Positions 13,570 to 26,400 of a stretch of DNA of 64,000 bases are shown in pieces. Position 1 is the first letter of the stretch, and each line of letters opens with the position of its first letter. Origin of the DNA: Sphagnum compactum (lineage: Eukaryota; Bryophyta; Sphagnopsida; Sphagnales); the NCBI GenBank assembly GCA_965153455.1, contig OZ234494.1, positions 15,872,001-15,936,000 of the forward strand, written 5' to 3'. The notes under the pieces are model-generated. The model did not search any database. It saw nothing but the letters and a program-made list of their open reading frames with translations, and was not told the DNA's origin. The translations under genes and the position numbers were made by a program.

Positions 13570-14380
13570 CACAAAATCCACAAACACCAATGAAAAAATA
13601 AAATAAGATAATAATAATAATAATTATTATTATTAAAAAAAACACACTCTCACCTGGTAAGAAAGAAAAGAGAATACCTATATTCAATAGTACCATGGCA
13701 GGTTCAATGTTTCAGTATTGAATAATTATTTTATTTTGAAGATTCCATCTAGGAGAATAATATATTACAAAAATTTCTAAAAAGGTTATTTACTTTCCTG
13801 CCCAAGATTTTGTTCTTTGAAAAAAAAGGGTTAAAAATTTCAACATTTCTGAAAATAATATAATTAATGTTGAAGCTGCCAAGGGTGAGATGTTTAATTT
13901 ATTTATTTTAAATTAAATTTAAATAAAAAACATTTTTGTGAGTTTGACCATCATCCACAAGAACAATCAGTCAAATTTGGCTATAGGACAGATATGAAAG
14001 TAAAAAATAAAATAAAATCCATATTATATTTTGGCTACTTACTAAAAACCTGTTGCATAAATCTGGCGAATTACGCCCATTTTTATCACAAAAACCCATT
14101 TTTATTACTGGGTGGAAATAAATCATCATACGGGTCAAAATCATATTTCCAGGTTCAAAAAATGCCAAAAATTCCATCCGTCAAATTTTGAACTTTTCAT
14201 CCCCCCCAAAAAAAAAAAAAAAAAAACAAAACAAAAACAAAAACAAAAATCTTGAATATTCAATATTTTTTCCTTCACAAAATTCTGTTATTTGAAATTT
14301 AAAATAATTGTATATATATATATAGAAAATTGCAAACATTTCCGAAAATAATAATAATTTTGTGTCCAATTAAGCTGCCA

Positions 14381-14560
14381 ACGTGTAGTAGGGTAGGTTC
14401 CTATAATTTTGTTTCCTACGTAGGTACGTACGCAGATAGACACCTACTTATTTCCCACGAAACATGAACCAAAGCGGGCCTCTGATTGGTGGAATCAATA
14501 TCGCGACCAATAGGAGCACAGGAAACCCACACATTACTCCCCCCCCCGGCGGACACGAAC
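14381..14560 (+). promoter_or_regulatory. Likely promoter region of the double-GRF gene
   Basis: Composition shifts here from AT-rich intergenic DNA to GC-richer leader. Visible elements are a TACGTAGGTACGTACG palindromic cluster with ACGT cores near 14417-14432, a CCAAT motif at about 14507 and a run of C bases near 14540. A (TA)n tract at about 14309-14323 could serve as a TATA-like region but is rather far away. No start site can be fixed from sequence alone. Confidence 0.3.
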
Positions 14561-15773
14561 GTGTTTATTATTTTAGCTATTTCCCGTGTTTCTTGGTTTT
14601 TCCACTGGGATTTTTTTCCCCCTTGTTTGTTTGTTCATTTGTTCCTTGCGTGCGCGAGCTTGCTCTCTGGATCTCTTCGCTTTCTGGATTTTTGCACTTG
14701 CAAAATTTGTTGGGAGAAGAAGGAGGAGACGATTAAGGACTTGACTTGAGTTGCGACTTCGATTGCAAAAGGAGGAAATTAAAAAAAAGAAGAAAAAAGA
14801 ACCATTCCGTGTCGAATTGTTGTTGTGAAGTTGGAATCAAAATCGACGACAATTGCCGGTGTCTTTGAGAGAGGTGAGTTGTGTTGTTTTTTTTTTTTTT
14901 TTTTTTGTTTCCAAACCTCTCTTCTTTGAGAACCGTTTTTTCAGGGTTTTGCCTTTTGACTTGTGTACCCACATGCGTGTTTTTGAGCTTCACGGGATGT
15001 TTTTGTGAAGGTTATTGTGCTCGATTGTTGCTGCCGCCGCTGCTGTCTGTATCTGTCGCCTAGTATTTCACATTGGTTTGTACTCTGCCGTGAACTTTTT
15101 CTTTTCTTTCCTTTTGGGTCTTTGTGTGTGTGTGTTTTTGGCAAGGTGCATTAGGGTTTGTGATTTTGTCTTTGTTTGAAGAGGAAGAAGAAAACATTTG
15201 AAGAGGAAGAGAAGCATTTGATGAGGAAGAAAGCATTTTGAAGAGGAATTTGGTTTGTACTCTAGGGTATAGAGAGTAGTGTGTGCTTTCTGTTATGTCC
15301 TCAAAACCCTACACTTCGGCCTTGCCATCCTATGTGATAGATAGTTTTCTTCATCAAAAGCTTTTGGAGCTCTTAAGGCATTGCCTAGATCATCATTATC
15401 ATCATCAATTGAGAACTTGGGGACTATAAGACTTTTGTTATTTCCAGGAGGAGCTTGTAAGAAGACTTTCCAAGGCCTGTCAAGATTAATAGGAAGCAGC
15501 AGCAGCAGCAGCAGCAGCAGGAGGTGGGGTTTGGTTTGGGGGCTTTTTTCTGTGTATGCCATCTGCAAGGCAGTCTAAAGCGGCTCTTCTTCTTATTTTT
15601 CCAAGGATGGCTTCTCCTCCATCAACTGTTTCTTCTTCCAGAATGGATTGTAGGTCAAGACTGTTCACTATTATTATGACATTTACACTCTCCTAGCTAG
15701 CTAGCTCCTTGTAGCCAGACGAGGGTTGGTAACAACAGGGAGGGAGCTTCTTCGAGTTCATTTGTTTGAAGAA
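14561..15773 (+). other. Probable 5' leader and leader intron of the double-GRF gene
   Basis: A good donor (GAGAGAG|GTGAGT) at 14873 is followed by a pyrimidine-rich tract, suggesting a leader exon ending at 14872. Candidate acceptors before the ATG include CCTTGTAGCCAG at about 15719 and GTAACAACAG at about 15739. The segment also contains degenerate GAAGAGGAAGAA-type repeats (about 15177-15246) and an (AGC)n run (about 15494-15520). Short frames here are probably upstream ORFs or noise. Confidence 0.4.
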
Positions 15774-18700
15774 ATGGAAACAGAGGATACTCCTCCTCTG
15801 TTGGGGGCAAAGAGAAATTCATCAGGAGAGGAAGGTGGAGGTTTGGAAGTTTTGCATGCAACAAACAAGAGTGAATTTGATAACAAAGATGGCACTTCAA
15901 ATTCCTCGATGAAACCTGCCTCTCCAGTGAAGACCGCAGTTCTGGAAGAAGGTACTGAAGAAGGAGGAGGAAAAGGGATGGGGTACACCAACCAAGTGGA
16001 GACTAAACCCTCTGATGTCTCCATGGAGAATGATGAGAGTGTTTTAGAATCTATGAAGGCCATTGTAGAAGTAGCCACAAATCAAGTAGGGACCAAGCCC
16101 TCTGACAATTCAATGGAGAGTGAAGAGAAAGCTATGGAATCTATCACAGGCACGTCAATGGGGACAGCTGGTCTTTTGTTGGTAAGTTTTCTATATCTTG
16201 ACATCTAACACAAGCAAGTCTTGTGCACTTTTGCAGAACCAAAGCCTAGCAAGAAATTCTGTGTTTGTTGTGCATGATCAATTATAGTAAACAGCAGATA
16301 TCCTTGGAGAATTACAAACCAATTACTTGTCCTTTCTGGGTCTTTTCTATCTAAGCTCCTTCACAAGAGACGCATGCACAACAACCTTTAGTGATCTTTC
16401 CTTCTCTTTTTCTTTCTGCTCAGCCTTTGAGGACCCTAAAGAATCTGAAGTTCCACATCTCAGCAGCAAACTGAGTAATCCTTTCTTGCAGATGAATTTG
16501 GTAGGCAGGTTCATCCTGTGTGTGATGATGGTCTGCAGACAAAGAAGATGATGATCTCTTGATGGAATATAACCTTACTATGCGCCAGGGTTGCAGCTTC
16601 AGAGTCCTGTGAGTGGCATTTTCCTTGCGGAAGTTGTTTAGAGTTTCACTGGTCTCGGACAAATTCCACTCAACTATATCACTACAGTCTCAAGAACAGA
16701 TAGTAACAGTGCCCAAATAGTGTCTCCATCTTTGTTCACACAGAATTACTGAGAGGGTGTCAAGAGAACCTTTGATGATGCTCCTGTTTTGACCAGTCAT
16801 TGTTTTTGCAGACACAGGTTGCAGCCATGCAAGCAGAGGATCTCAGAGATACTTCAGTTTTGCAGACTGTGGTTGGAGGGGGAATTGTCTTGGAAGACTT
16901 TCAAAGTAGAGGAGGTCTGGAGGGGCATACATTGAAAGCTCCAACTCAACTAGCTGCATTGCCAACTGAATTGGTTGGGAATGTGAACATCATATCAACT
17001 GGTACAGCTTCTTGTATTCTAGTTATTTGGAACTAGCTAACCAAAATTTTGTTTTCTCTAGATTTCTCCATGTGGTTAATTTCTCTCGTTCTGCACCATC
17101 TATATTTGAAGGCTACAATGTGTAGCTTCTAGGTTTTTTCAGGACTGTGTTGAGAGATTCACACTGGTTTACTGATATCCTTGTTTGGCTGCCTCTGCAT
17201 CAGTTGAAAGAGCGGAGGAAATTCCAACATCAAAAGTAGTAACTGCAGGGAGCAGTGAGAGAGGTGGGTATGCAGAAGGATTTGTCCAAAAGGATGAGGT
17301 ACTTGATGTTCTCATTGGTGCTGCAGACAATTCTTTGCCAGTTAACTATGTTACCAAACGCTTGGTTGAAGGTGCTGCCACAGTGGATGAAGCAGCAGAG
17401 ACATCAAAGGAGGTACAGATTGAGAATGTAGTAAAATTGCAACAAAAGGATTTTTCAGGTGAAACCAACTTGAAAAATACAGATGACTTGGTTGAGTCCT
17501 GCAGCCCAACAAGAAGTTTTCGAGAAATTGGGAAGGAAAATCATGTCTCTCTGCAGTCTGAGGAGTTTGGGAGGTTGGCTCTGTCTCAGAAAAGGTTGGG
17601 GGTTCTGTCAAATGGTGTAGCGGAGGCTGTAGCAGCTGGTGTAGCTGAAGGAGTGGCTGAAGGGATAGCAGAGAGTCTTGTGGAGACAATTGCCAATGAG
17701 ACAGGAGGTGGATTAGCACAAGGCAGCACATTGGAGGGAGACTCAACTGGAAAAGCAGGGGCAATCGACATTGTAAAGACAGTAGCAGAAGTTATAGCTG
17801 AAGCTGTTGCACATGAAGTAGCCCAGGGGGTGGTAGATGGCCTTGCAGAAGCAGCTGCTATTGCAGAAGAAACTGCTGTGTTAGACGATCAGTATCTGGA
17901 TGGCAGCCCTGAAGCAAATGCTGCTGGAGAGAATACTGATGGTGTGCTGTGTGACTGTGGGAAAGTTGCTGTGGTAAGGATGATGGGGCAGAAGAGCCCC
18001 AATAGGGGCTTACGCTATCTGATGTGTGCAGCCCAGGAACCATCATTTTTTAAACGGAAGGGGAAGCGCAAGGGATCAGATACACAGAATTGCAGATTCT
18101 TCCAGTAAGCTGTTTCTTCCTTTGGCTGCAGGATTAATCTCATAGACAAGCTAATAGAATGTCCTCTTTACCCAACCTATCTGGACTTCGAGGTTGAGAT
18201 GTGAGATACAATTTGTTGCCAATATTTTGTTTGCACCAGGCCCTGTAGCAGTTTAGAGCATGCACCTGAAAGATGTGGAAACAATCTTCACAAATTTGTT
18301 TCATATCATTGGCTGGAAGTATCAGTTCAACAGTCTTCCCATGTTGGAAAGATAAATGTGCTCCCTTTCTCGTTTAGCTCCAGAACCACTCAAGCTGGCT
18401 TGTTGTGATAATTAAGTAGAGTGGGATAGCTATAGGGTTTGCAGTTGGCTGGCACAATAATGATGTATAGTCTATATGAAGCTGGCACTCTGCATGGAGA
18501 GCTTAATGGGTTATAGATTACATGCCTTTCTTGATGATTGTGTGGTAAATGCAATGTAAGCAGTTGTGAGGTGTTCCTGTGGTCTGAATGCAGGGAAAAT
18601 ATTATGTGTACTAGTGTACTGGAGGCATTTGCAGGTCATCAATGGAGTTTCTTTTTTTCATGTGTTATTCGGTTTACAATGCTATAGTAGCCTGCTCTAA

Positions 18701-21700
18701 TACCCTGGTTTCTGTCTGCACATTTAGGTGGGTTGATGTACCAAGACCTGTCAAAGAGGACAGAAGTGAAGGAGAAAGAGGAAAGCTACACCAAAAGGAT
18801 CTTATGTTGCAACAGCAAGGTACCCCTTACTCCACCAGGTCTGCAGGTAAAAGGGGACATCAGGACACACCAGATACTGCAATACCCTCCACTCTTGAAG
18901 CTCATGACATGCCCATTTCTGCTTCACCAAATTTGGAAGATCCTGAGGCAAGTCAGATTTTGCCGGGGTTGGCTGAAGCTGATGCTGAGAAAGTGAATAA
19001 GCAGGTAGGAGAAGGGAAAGTTGATGCTGACCTGAACCAGAGAATCTCCCTAGTTGGTGCAACAAGTACACTCAGTGCTAACATGGAAGAGAAGAATAAG
19101 GAGGGACATCAAATAAGCAGCACTAAGGCTACTGAGATGGACCACAGAAGCAGAGTCCCAACCAGAGGTCAAGCTGGTGAATCAAGCCCGTCAGTGGCCC
19201 TGATGGAAGATCAAGGTAGTCAACATGCAACCAGATCTGCAGTCAAGAAAGGTCTCACAAGTGGAAAGGCGGAACAGTCATTGATTCTTACTCACAAAGT
19301 TGCCCTGGATACAAGTGGATTAGTAGCTTCCCTGGAAGCAGAAGCTACACAGGAGATCATGCCTTCAAATGCAGAGATTTCTGGCAGTTTAAATGCCATT
19401 GAAGCATCTTCTTTGTCCAATCTCACAGACACCGCAGATCGCCACTATACAAGGTCTGCAGCTAAGAAAGGCACAGTAGAAATTGGTGTGGATCAGGGCA
19501 TCTTTCCTTCCGACACTGCACACTCTCTGCTGGGTAAGCAAGCTGAAGATTCTCCAGAAGTTCCTACTGGAGTGATGTCTCCAAAGTTGGGACAGGTGCG
19601 GAGACAACGCAGTTTTCGATCTGAAGTTCACCAAAGTACCGTGATTCCACTTGGAGGTGTAGCTGTTAAAAGGTCTCCAGTAGTTGGCTTCTCAGAAAAG
19701 AAAGATCACCACTACACAAGAAGATCCTCCACCAGACAAGAAAATTCAAGTACAGAAAGGAATCAGAAATCATCTGGCTCACAAGAAAATGAGCAAGATG
19801 ACAATAATGTAATGGCCACAGCAACAAGAAACAGAATGGAGATGGAGCAACAATCAAGGGTCATACGCAAAGGCTCCACTGGAGATGTACCTGCCAAGAC
19901 AAGGCCCAAAAAAACCCTAGCCAGCCAAATTGATGAAGAGTCCCCTAAAGAGGAGTTTGCAAGGAGAAAACAGTCTCAGTCTCGTCGTCACCAGCAGCGA
20001 GAGCTCCCACTCTCGGAAGTGTATGGTACTGTGGAACCACTTTCATCCACCAAAGTATCTGCAAAAGGAGGAAAGGCAGTTGGAAATACAGAAGCACAAA
20101 ATGCAGCCCTGCAGAAGTCTTCCCCACCAAGTGTGTTAATAAAAAATGAACTAGGGGAACAGTTGAAAAGCAGTTCAAAGAAGCGGAAGCAACTACAGGA
20201 ATGTTTGCTTGTGGAGGAGTTTTCTCCTGATTCCAACAGCTTTGGACAGTCCACAACCAAGAAGAGCAAGATTAGTATTGAGCCCAAAGAGGTAAGTTTC
20301 AATTCATGATGCTGCTGTTTCAGGTGATGAATATGATATTCTTGATGATGTTCTCGAAGGAGCCTCAGATAATTGCTTCTACATCAATGGATTCAAACTC
20401 ATCTGCTTGCTTTTGATCAATCTTATGGTACTGATGAGCATACTATCAGCTGGTGAACCTTAATAAAAAACATTCTGTAGAGATTCTCCTATGTTCCAGT
20501 TCAGGGTATCTATCTTGACACTGCTCAAGGTCTGACTATGTCAGATTTCTCATTGGGCTTTCTGTCATGGATTTGGAGTGTCAACTGTTGCATTTGCATG
20601 TTTAATTGCAGTTAATTGCCTTGATATATGCCCATGCAGAGGAAATCAAAAGGAGAAAAGTAATACAGACCCATTTCCATGGCAAAGCTTGCTGGGGAAA
20701 TCTACTGCATTAGAAGCTCTTTGTTTCAGAAATGGGAATGCTGTTTAAGTTCCTGTTATGTACTATCGTCTTCAATCTATAGGACTGGACCCTGGATTGA
20801 TGCAAGCATTGAGGGTATAATAGTTGAGTTTGAGCCCAGACCAGAAAAATGTACAAAAACCACATTAGGATTTCTTTGTAAATTCAAATTTAAAGGATGC
20901 CTGCACATTTTTGCATTTTGAATCATTTTCACAGTCTAGAAAGATGCAAACATGTAGCTCCAGATTTGCTAGTCTGATTCTATTGCAGTGCTTGGAAAGT
21001 CCAGCAAGAACCTTCTAACGCACTGCCCCCGGCTTATGTACAGTACTTGGCAGAACTTGGGGATCTTGGTTCTCCATGGACAAGTGGTCACTCTGGAACA
21101 GAGGCAAGGCTCATGGCCCGGTATGCTGCAAAGCTTCCAGTTGAGGAATATCATGGACCTGATGATCCGTGGTCATTGGATGCTCCATGGGTGGAGAAAA
21201 AGGTGGCCAAGCAGCCAGGGCAGTCTAGTACAACACCCGAGATTGGTTTTAGTTCTGAATCCTGCAAAGACACAAAAGGCAAAGAGAAAATAATTGAGCA
21301 AGCCACTGAAATTCCTGAGACTCATACTGCTCAGGACGTCAGGATGTGGCCTAATGAAATAGCTGAGACCCCCTCTGTGCTGGACTCTCAGAATCAGCTG
21401 AATCCAGTAGTAACTAGAGTTCAAATAGAGGACCTGGTGAAAGAAGTCTCAGATGCATCAGTACCAGCAGGTGGCAAAGATACTTGCATCAAAGGTCCTG
21501 TCGAGAGACAAGAGCTTTCTATGTCTGAGAAGGGTGATCAACTTGTCAAAGATGTGGAGACTGGTTTTATCATGAAGGATATAGAAGATGTTTCCAGGGA
21601 ACTGCCAGAGCATGCCGTTGATGACTCTGGTGTAAAGGTTGTTCAAACTAGTCCTGTGGCTGAGGCACATAAAGAAGACAGACTTAGAGTTCTTGCTGCA

Positions 21701-24700
21701 GGGCCACTTTCTAATGACAGTGTTCTCACTATGTCAAAGGTTACAGTTACAGAAGATGTTAAACTGGGAGTTTCTGCTGAGGATTCCATCAAGAATCACA
21801 GTTCTGGGTTGTTTGGATCAAGGGGAGATGAACCAGGCACTGAAAACATTCAAATGGTTGAGAATATTGCAGATCTGGCACAGGAGGACAGGAAGAAGGG
21901 GAGCGAAGATGTTGGTTCTGTGTTGCCGGTTGTGGCTAGTGAGGTTCCAGGCATTGAAAAGGGTGTCATGGAGGCCAAATCAACAACTGTTGTTACAGTG
22001 ATCTATGATCCAACTATGGCTGCAGGATGCATAGGGCTGGATGAAGTTGTCTGTGGGCCTGCAGAAGGTCTTCGTGGCAATGAACCCACTGCAAATGCAA
22101 TCAGTGAAAATACTTTGATGGTTGAGACTGCTGAGCATACAGCATCTGGGAGGACTGATTTTGGTGCTGTTGAAGTGGGAAAGCTTTGTATGAACACAAA
22201 TGTCACTGCTGAGGAGAAACTAAATGAAGACACCTCTATGGTCGAATCTAGCGAGGTGGCTCTAACTGAAGAAAAGTCTGGGTTGCCCGATCTGGATAGT
22301 GATACTCCAGTTCTTCAAGATGCTGTTCCCATTGTTGCTCATAGGACTGAGTTTCCAATTTATGTCACCCAAGGTCCAGCTGACAAGAAACGTGGGTGGA
22401 CAGGGTCTGAAGAGGAACATTCTGCACCTGGTAAAACTCGTCGGAAATTGGTATCTGTAAGGATACCTGCAGCCAGTGAGACCACAGGTTTTGTTAGTTC
22501 TGTCTGGAGGCTGGCATCTGGGAGGAAAACTAGATCAGTGGGCTCCATAGGAGCACCAGTGGTAATGAGCAAAAGAGCTTGCTCAGTCATGGCTCCTGTG
22601 CATAAGCATCGTGGAAATGCTGTAGACAGTGAAGGAAATTCAAGAACTCCAGCTGAAGCTCAATGGGTAGACGTGCCTTTAGACTGGAGAAATGAGAAGT
22701 CATGTGGGAAGATGAAACATGTAACGGTCACTTGTGACACCGCAGCTCTGAAGATAACTGGTCCATACTGCCTGCAACCTGGTGATGGTACAGGTGCTGG
22801 TGCAAGGGGAATTCCATCAAGAGTGGCCCATGGTCAAGATGAACACAAGAGAACTGGCCGAGGTAAAGGTCATGGTTGGAGCACAGCCACTCTTGCTAGA
22901 GATGAAGAAAGTGCTGGGGAAGGTTTGGAACTTGAAGAAACCACTGTAGTCTTGAAGATGAAGAGCTATTTGGAGATTGTAGAGAACACTGGCAGTGGTA
23001 CTTCAAGTCAGAATGTGCTAAATCCTAGGGATGGGCAGGAATTGAAAACTGCTCTCAACAGAAGCATTCCAAGCTCTGATGTTGACATGGAGCCCAAAGA
23101 GGCAATGGAGTTTGGTAGAAAGGATGATGATACAAGAGATGTGCAAGTTCAAGATACAAAAAAGGATGTAGACAAGAAGGATGGTTGGCAGGGTAATATG
23201 GAAATTGAGCAAGCAGGGGATATTAATGGAGGGGCTGATGTAAGCGGTGCCATGGATTTGAAAGTTAAAGACAGCATAGAGGTCCAAGCCGAATTCAAAT
23301 TCAAGCCAGAGGCAGCCAGCATAAATATGAACAACTGTCTACTAGAGTCATCAGGGAGCAAGGGTGTGGTTCATGCTCACCCACTACTGAAAGAAGTAGC
23401 CTCTTCACTTGGAGGTTGCAGCAAGGATGATCTTGACCCTGGTAAACAGAAACATGAAGATATTGTTGAAGTTGAGGACAGTCTTGACAGGAAGCAAGAA
23501 GACCAGAAAATAGAGACACAAAAGGTGGCCAAGCGGGGCAGATCAAGAAAGGTGCCCAACAAGGTATATTTGAAGGAGCAATCTGCACATCAAGTAGGCA
23601 ATGGATCTAAGGAGCACACAAATGGAACTGTGAACAAAGCCAGTTCTCCCAGCAAGATCACATTTACAGCAGTTGACTGTGAGCTCAGTCAGAGTGTGGA
23701 GGTTGCAGATGCCTCTCCTCCTGAGGAAGAAATGAGAAAGGTGGTCACAAAACCAAACACCTTCTGTGCTCTCTGCTTGTAGTGTCTTGTTTCCAGCATT
23801 TGCACATTTGCTTGCTTAGAACAGTCTAGAGGGTTCGCATGTAGTGGTTTCCTGCCCATGTTCGTGTATGTGTTAGTGCTCTGAAATTTGATTGCTTTGG
23901 GTCTCTAGCATGAACATCGAATACATGTGGAGAAGGCCAAGAAAGCTGATGACAAAGCTGAAGCAAATGAGCCCACCACTGAGGCAATGAAGGAGGGTGG
24001 CCAGAGAAATGTGCATTGGGATGACAATGGTGCCCGGCTTGAGAGCTCTGCCTGGAAATTGGAAAAGGGGAGTGTCATGGCTGATACAATGAACGTGACA
24101 GAAGCAGATCAAGGCAAAATTCAGTCAGAGGGAGGTATGAAACCCAATACCTGCAGAAACTATCTTTCCTCAACACACTTTCTTTGGAACTGAAGAATGC
24201 AGGAAGCTCTAGTTCTTATGGATTTGTTAGTTGGCAATGGGGACCCAACTGTGACATTTATGCTCCAAATTTTGGAAATGAAGAGATGCAGTGTTCCCTC
24301 AACAGTACAAAACCAACAGCAGTTGGAAATGTTTCTGTGTAGCTCAAGAGATGAAAGTACCCTAAGCAGTCCTCCCATTTACTGTTTGAATTAGGATTAA
24401 CTCTTGTGACATTTAATGTTGTGTGTGCAGAGGTTGCAGAAGAGGAAGTTGGTGCTCCACTTTGTAATTGCAAGTTAAGTCAAAGGCAGGCAGTGATGAA
24501 AACTGTCACCAGGACTGGTGATGCCAACATGGGCCTTCGGTATTGGAGTTGTAGCAACTACAGAGTGCCCTTTTTAAAGAAGAGGAAGGAACCAAATGAA
24601 GTTGAGGAAGAAAGCTGCAAATTCTTCAGGTTCAATTTGCTCAATGCAGTGCTTTTGTCTTCTTTGTTCCTGTCACCCATTTTCATAGAAGTCTCTCCAA

Positions 24701-24995
24701 GTCCCTGCATTGGTTCTGATTTTTTGGCTGCTCTTGAAACTTGTAATTAGCTGATTGTCCAGTGATATAACAGCGATTTCAGCCCATGCTCACAAGATAT
24801 TTTTGGCTCAAGTACCTGAAATACTGGAGTACCTCTGGCATTTTGATTCATGAAATCTGGTGTGACATCTTGGATCTGTGTCCTCTTGATGCTTGGTGAT
24901 GCAGGTGGCTAGATACACCAAGACTTACAGCCATAGAGGAAAAAGAGAGGCGTAAAGAACGGTATAGACAGGTGGAGTTGCAGAGGCTTCTCTAG
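15774..24995 (+). CDS. Large protein with two GRF-type zinc fingers (about 2116 aa)
   Basis: Nine exons join in frame: 15774-16181, 16812-17001, 17204-18104, 18728-20291, 20640-20659, 20989-23740, 23909-24134, 24431-24629 and 24905-24995 (6351 nt). Exon 3 ends in GRF finger 1, with Cys at about 449, 451, 474 and 496 and an NRGLRY core. Its closing FFQ-WVD is completed only by splicing to exon 4. Exons 8-9 encode GRF finger 2 (Cys at about 2032, 2034, 2061 and 2083, MGLRY core, FFR-WLD), followed by a basic helix to the stop. The middle is mostly low-complexity, Ser/Glu/Lys-rich sequence with recurrent TRSAxKKG-like motifs in exon 4. GRF fingers in known proteins bind nucleic acid, often single-stranded, so a chromatin or repair role is possible but only inferred. 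The start is the first ATG after the leader in this frame. The exon 6 donor (AAG|GTGGTC) and the 20-nt exon 5 are the least certain joins. An alternative is two separate genes, but the interrupted GRF motif argues against a break at 18108. Confidence 0.72.
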
Positions 24996-26400
24996 ATATC
25001 CATTATGGTCAGTGGAATAATATCAACATATGTAATTGTACATTCATGCTTCCTTTAAAAAGATCCAAGCACTGTTTCTTCATTCTGCAGGAAAGGACTT
25101 CATGAGGTATCTGCCTTGTAGTGTAGATGTGTTTTGGCAAATGTACCAAAGTTTTAGAAATCATTATCAATTTTCTGTGATATTACTTGGCAATTTTGCA
25201 ACCAGGCTCTGCGTAAGACAGCTTTGTTGTCATATGCATTGTGGAAATTGCGAGAATATCCATGGAGAGGTGTGCCCTTGCCAAATTTATGCTATCACAC
25301 TGGGGGGATAAAATTGTAGAGCAAGAATCTTTTGTGCATGTGCACAAACACTGTAATTTATCATGGTTGGTGTCAGGGGAATAGCTGCTAAAGTAGACTG
25401 TATAGCTCCAAAACACCCCCCTGTTTTATTGAAGTAGTTTACTGTTTGGGCCAGCTGGCTATCTTGCTGTCCCGGTGTCAGATGCTGTGTTTCTCTTTTT
25501 CTTTGGACCCAGTAACTCGATATGGTGTGGTCTTTGGTATTAAGTGGCATGCTGTGTGACAACTATTGATATGGGGGCATTTCATCATATTACCTCTGGG
25601 ATCAACAAATGATGGTGAGATTTCACATGTTTTTAAACTACCTATAATGCAGCTAATTGATAAATACAGACTATCTGCTACTTTTCTGCAAGGTGGAGAA
25701 CTGGAGCTGTTTAAAGATGGTGTCTGCAGTTCTGGATACAATTACATGGTGACTTCAGTAGATCTCTGCTGTGTGCTCATCCTTAGCCAAACAGTTCCAA
25801 AGCCAAATTGCCCTTGAGTGATCTAGGTATGTTGAATGGTAGAAAACTGTTTCCTGTTTCTTGTTTTGAAATGCTTTAATGCACTAGTAGGTGCTGATAC
25901 AGCTCCATGCTCAGTTGTCTGTGGTTTTCATCTTTATTCACATTTGCTTGGCGATCTATTGCAGGCTGAGTATGCATGTATACACCAAAGGCTACTGAAG
26001 ACATTTGGCACAATCTTGGGAATCTCATGCATGGTACAATCTTCACTCAGAGCCATCTATTTCTTTACGTCTATTCAGTGGAGCTGGAACCTCTCCAGCT
26101 GAGGTTGAGAGCAGATGAGATATTGTGGCATCGTGGATCTGATTTCAGACTTCTGGAAAGGGTCATTTTTCACACCTTGCAACCTGCCAAGGCTTGCTTG
26201 GGGGCAGAAAAGATAATGAAAAGGTGGTTGGTTTTATTCATGCTTGATTCAGTTCCCTTCCCCCCGAGACCCTTGTTTTTACCGCAAACACCATTTGTCT
26301 CTCATGGCCTGGAGTATTTGTTTGATTTTTTTCCTTTTCTTGCTTGTAACATTTTCAGGAAATTTTTCTTGTGACAAAATTTTAATTCAATAATGGCTAT
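24996..26400 (+). other. 3' flank and probable 3' UTR of the double-GRF gene
   Basis: No protein family is recognisable. Composition is still gene-like (less AT-rich) to about 26.3 kb, so part is probably 3' UTR, perhaps with leader-type introns. A 132-codon frame at 25976-26374 has no similarity I know and no clear splice context. Confidence 0.35.

Noticed and set aside
17351-17764. 137-codon minus-strand frame opposite exon 3 of the double-GRF gene
   Set aside because: Leu/His/Gln/Pro-rich shadow of the Ala/Val/Glu-rich exon, with no family resemblance.
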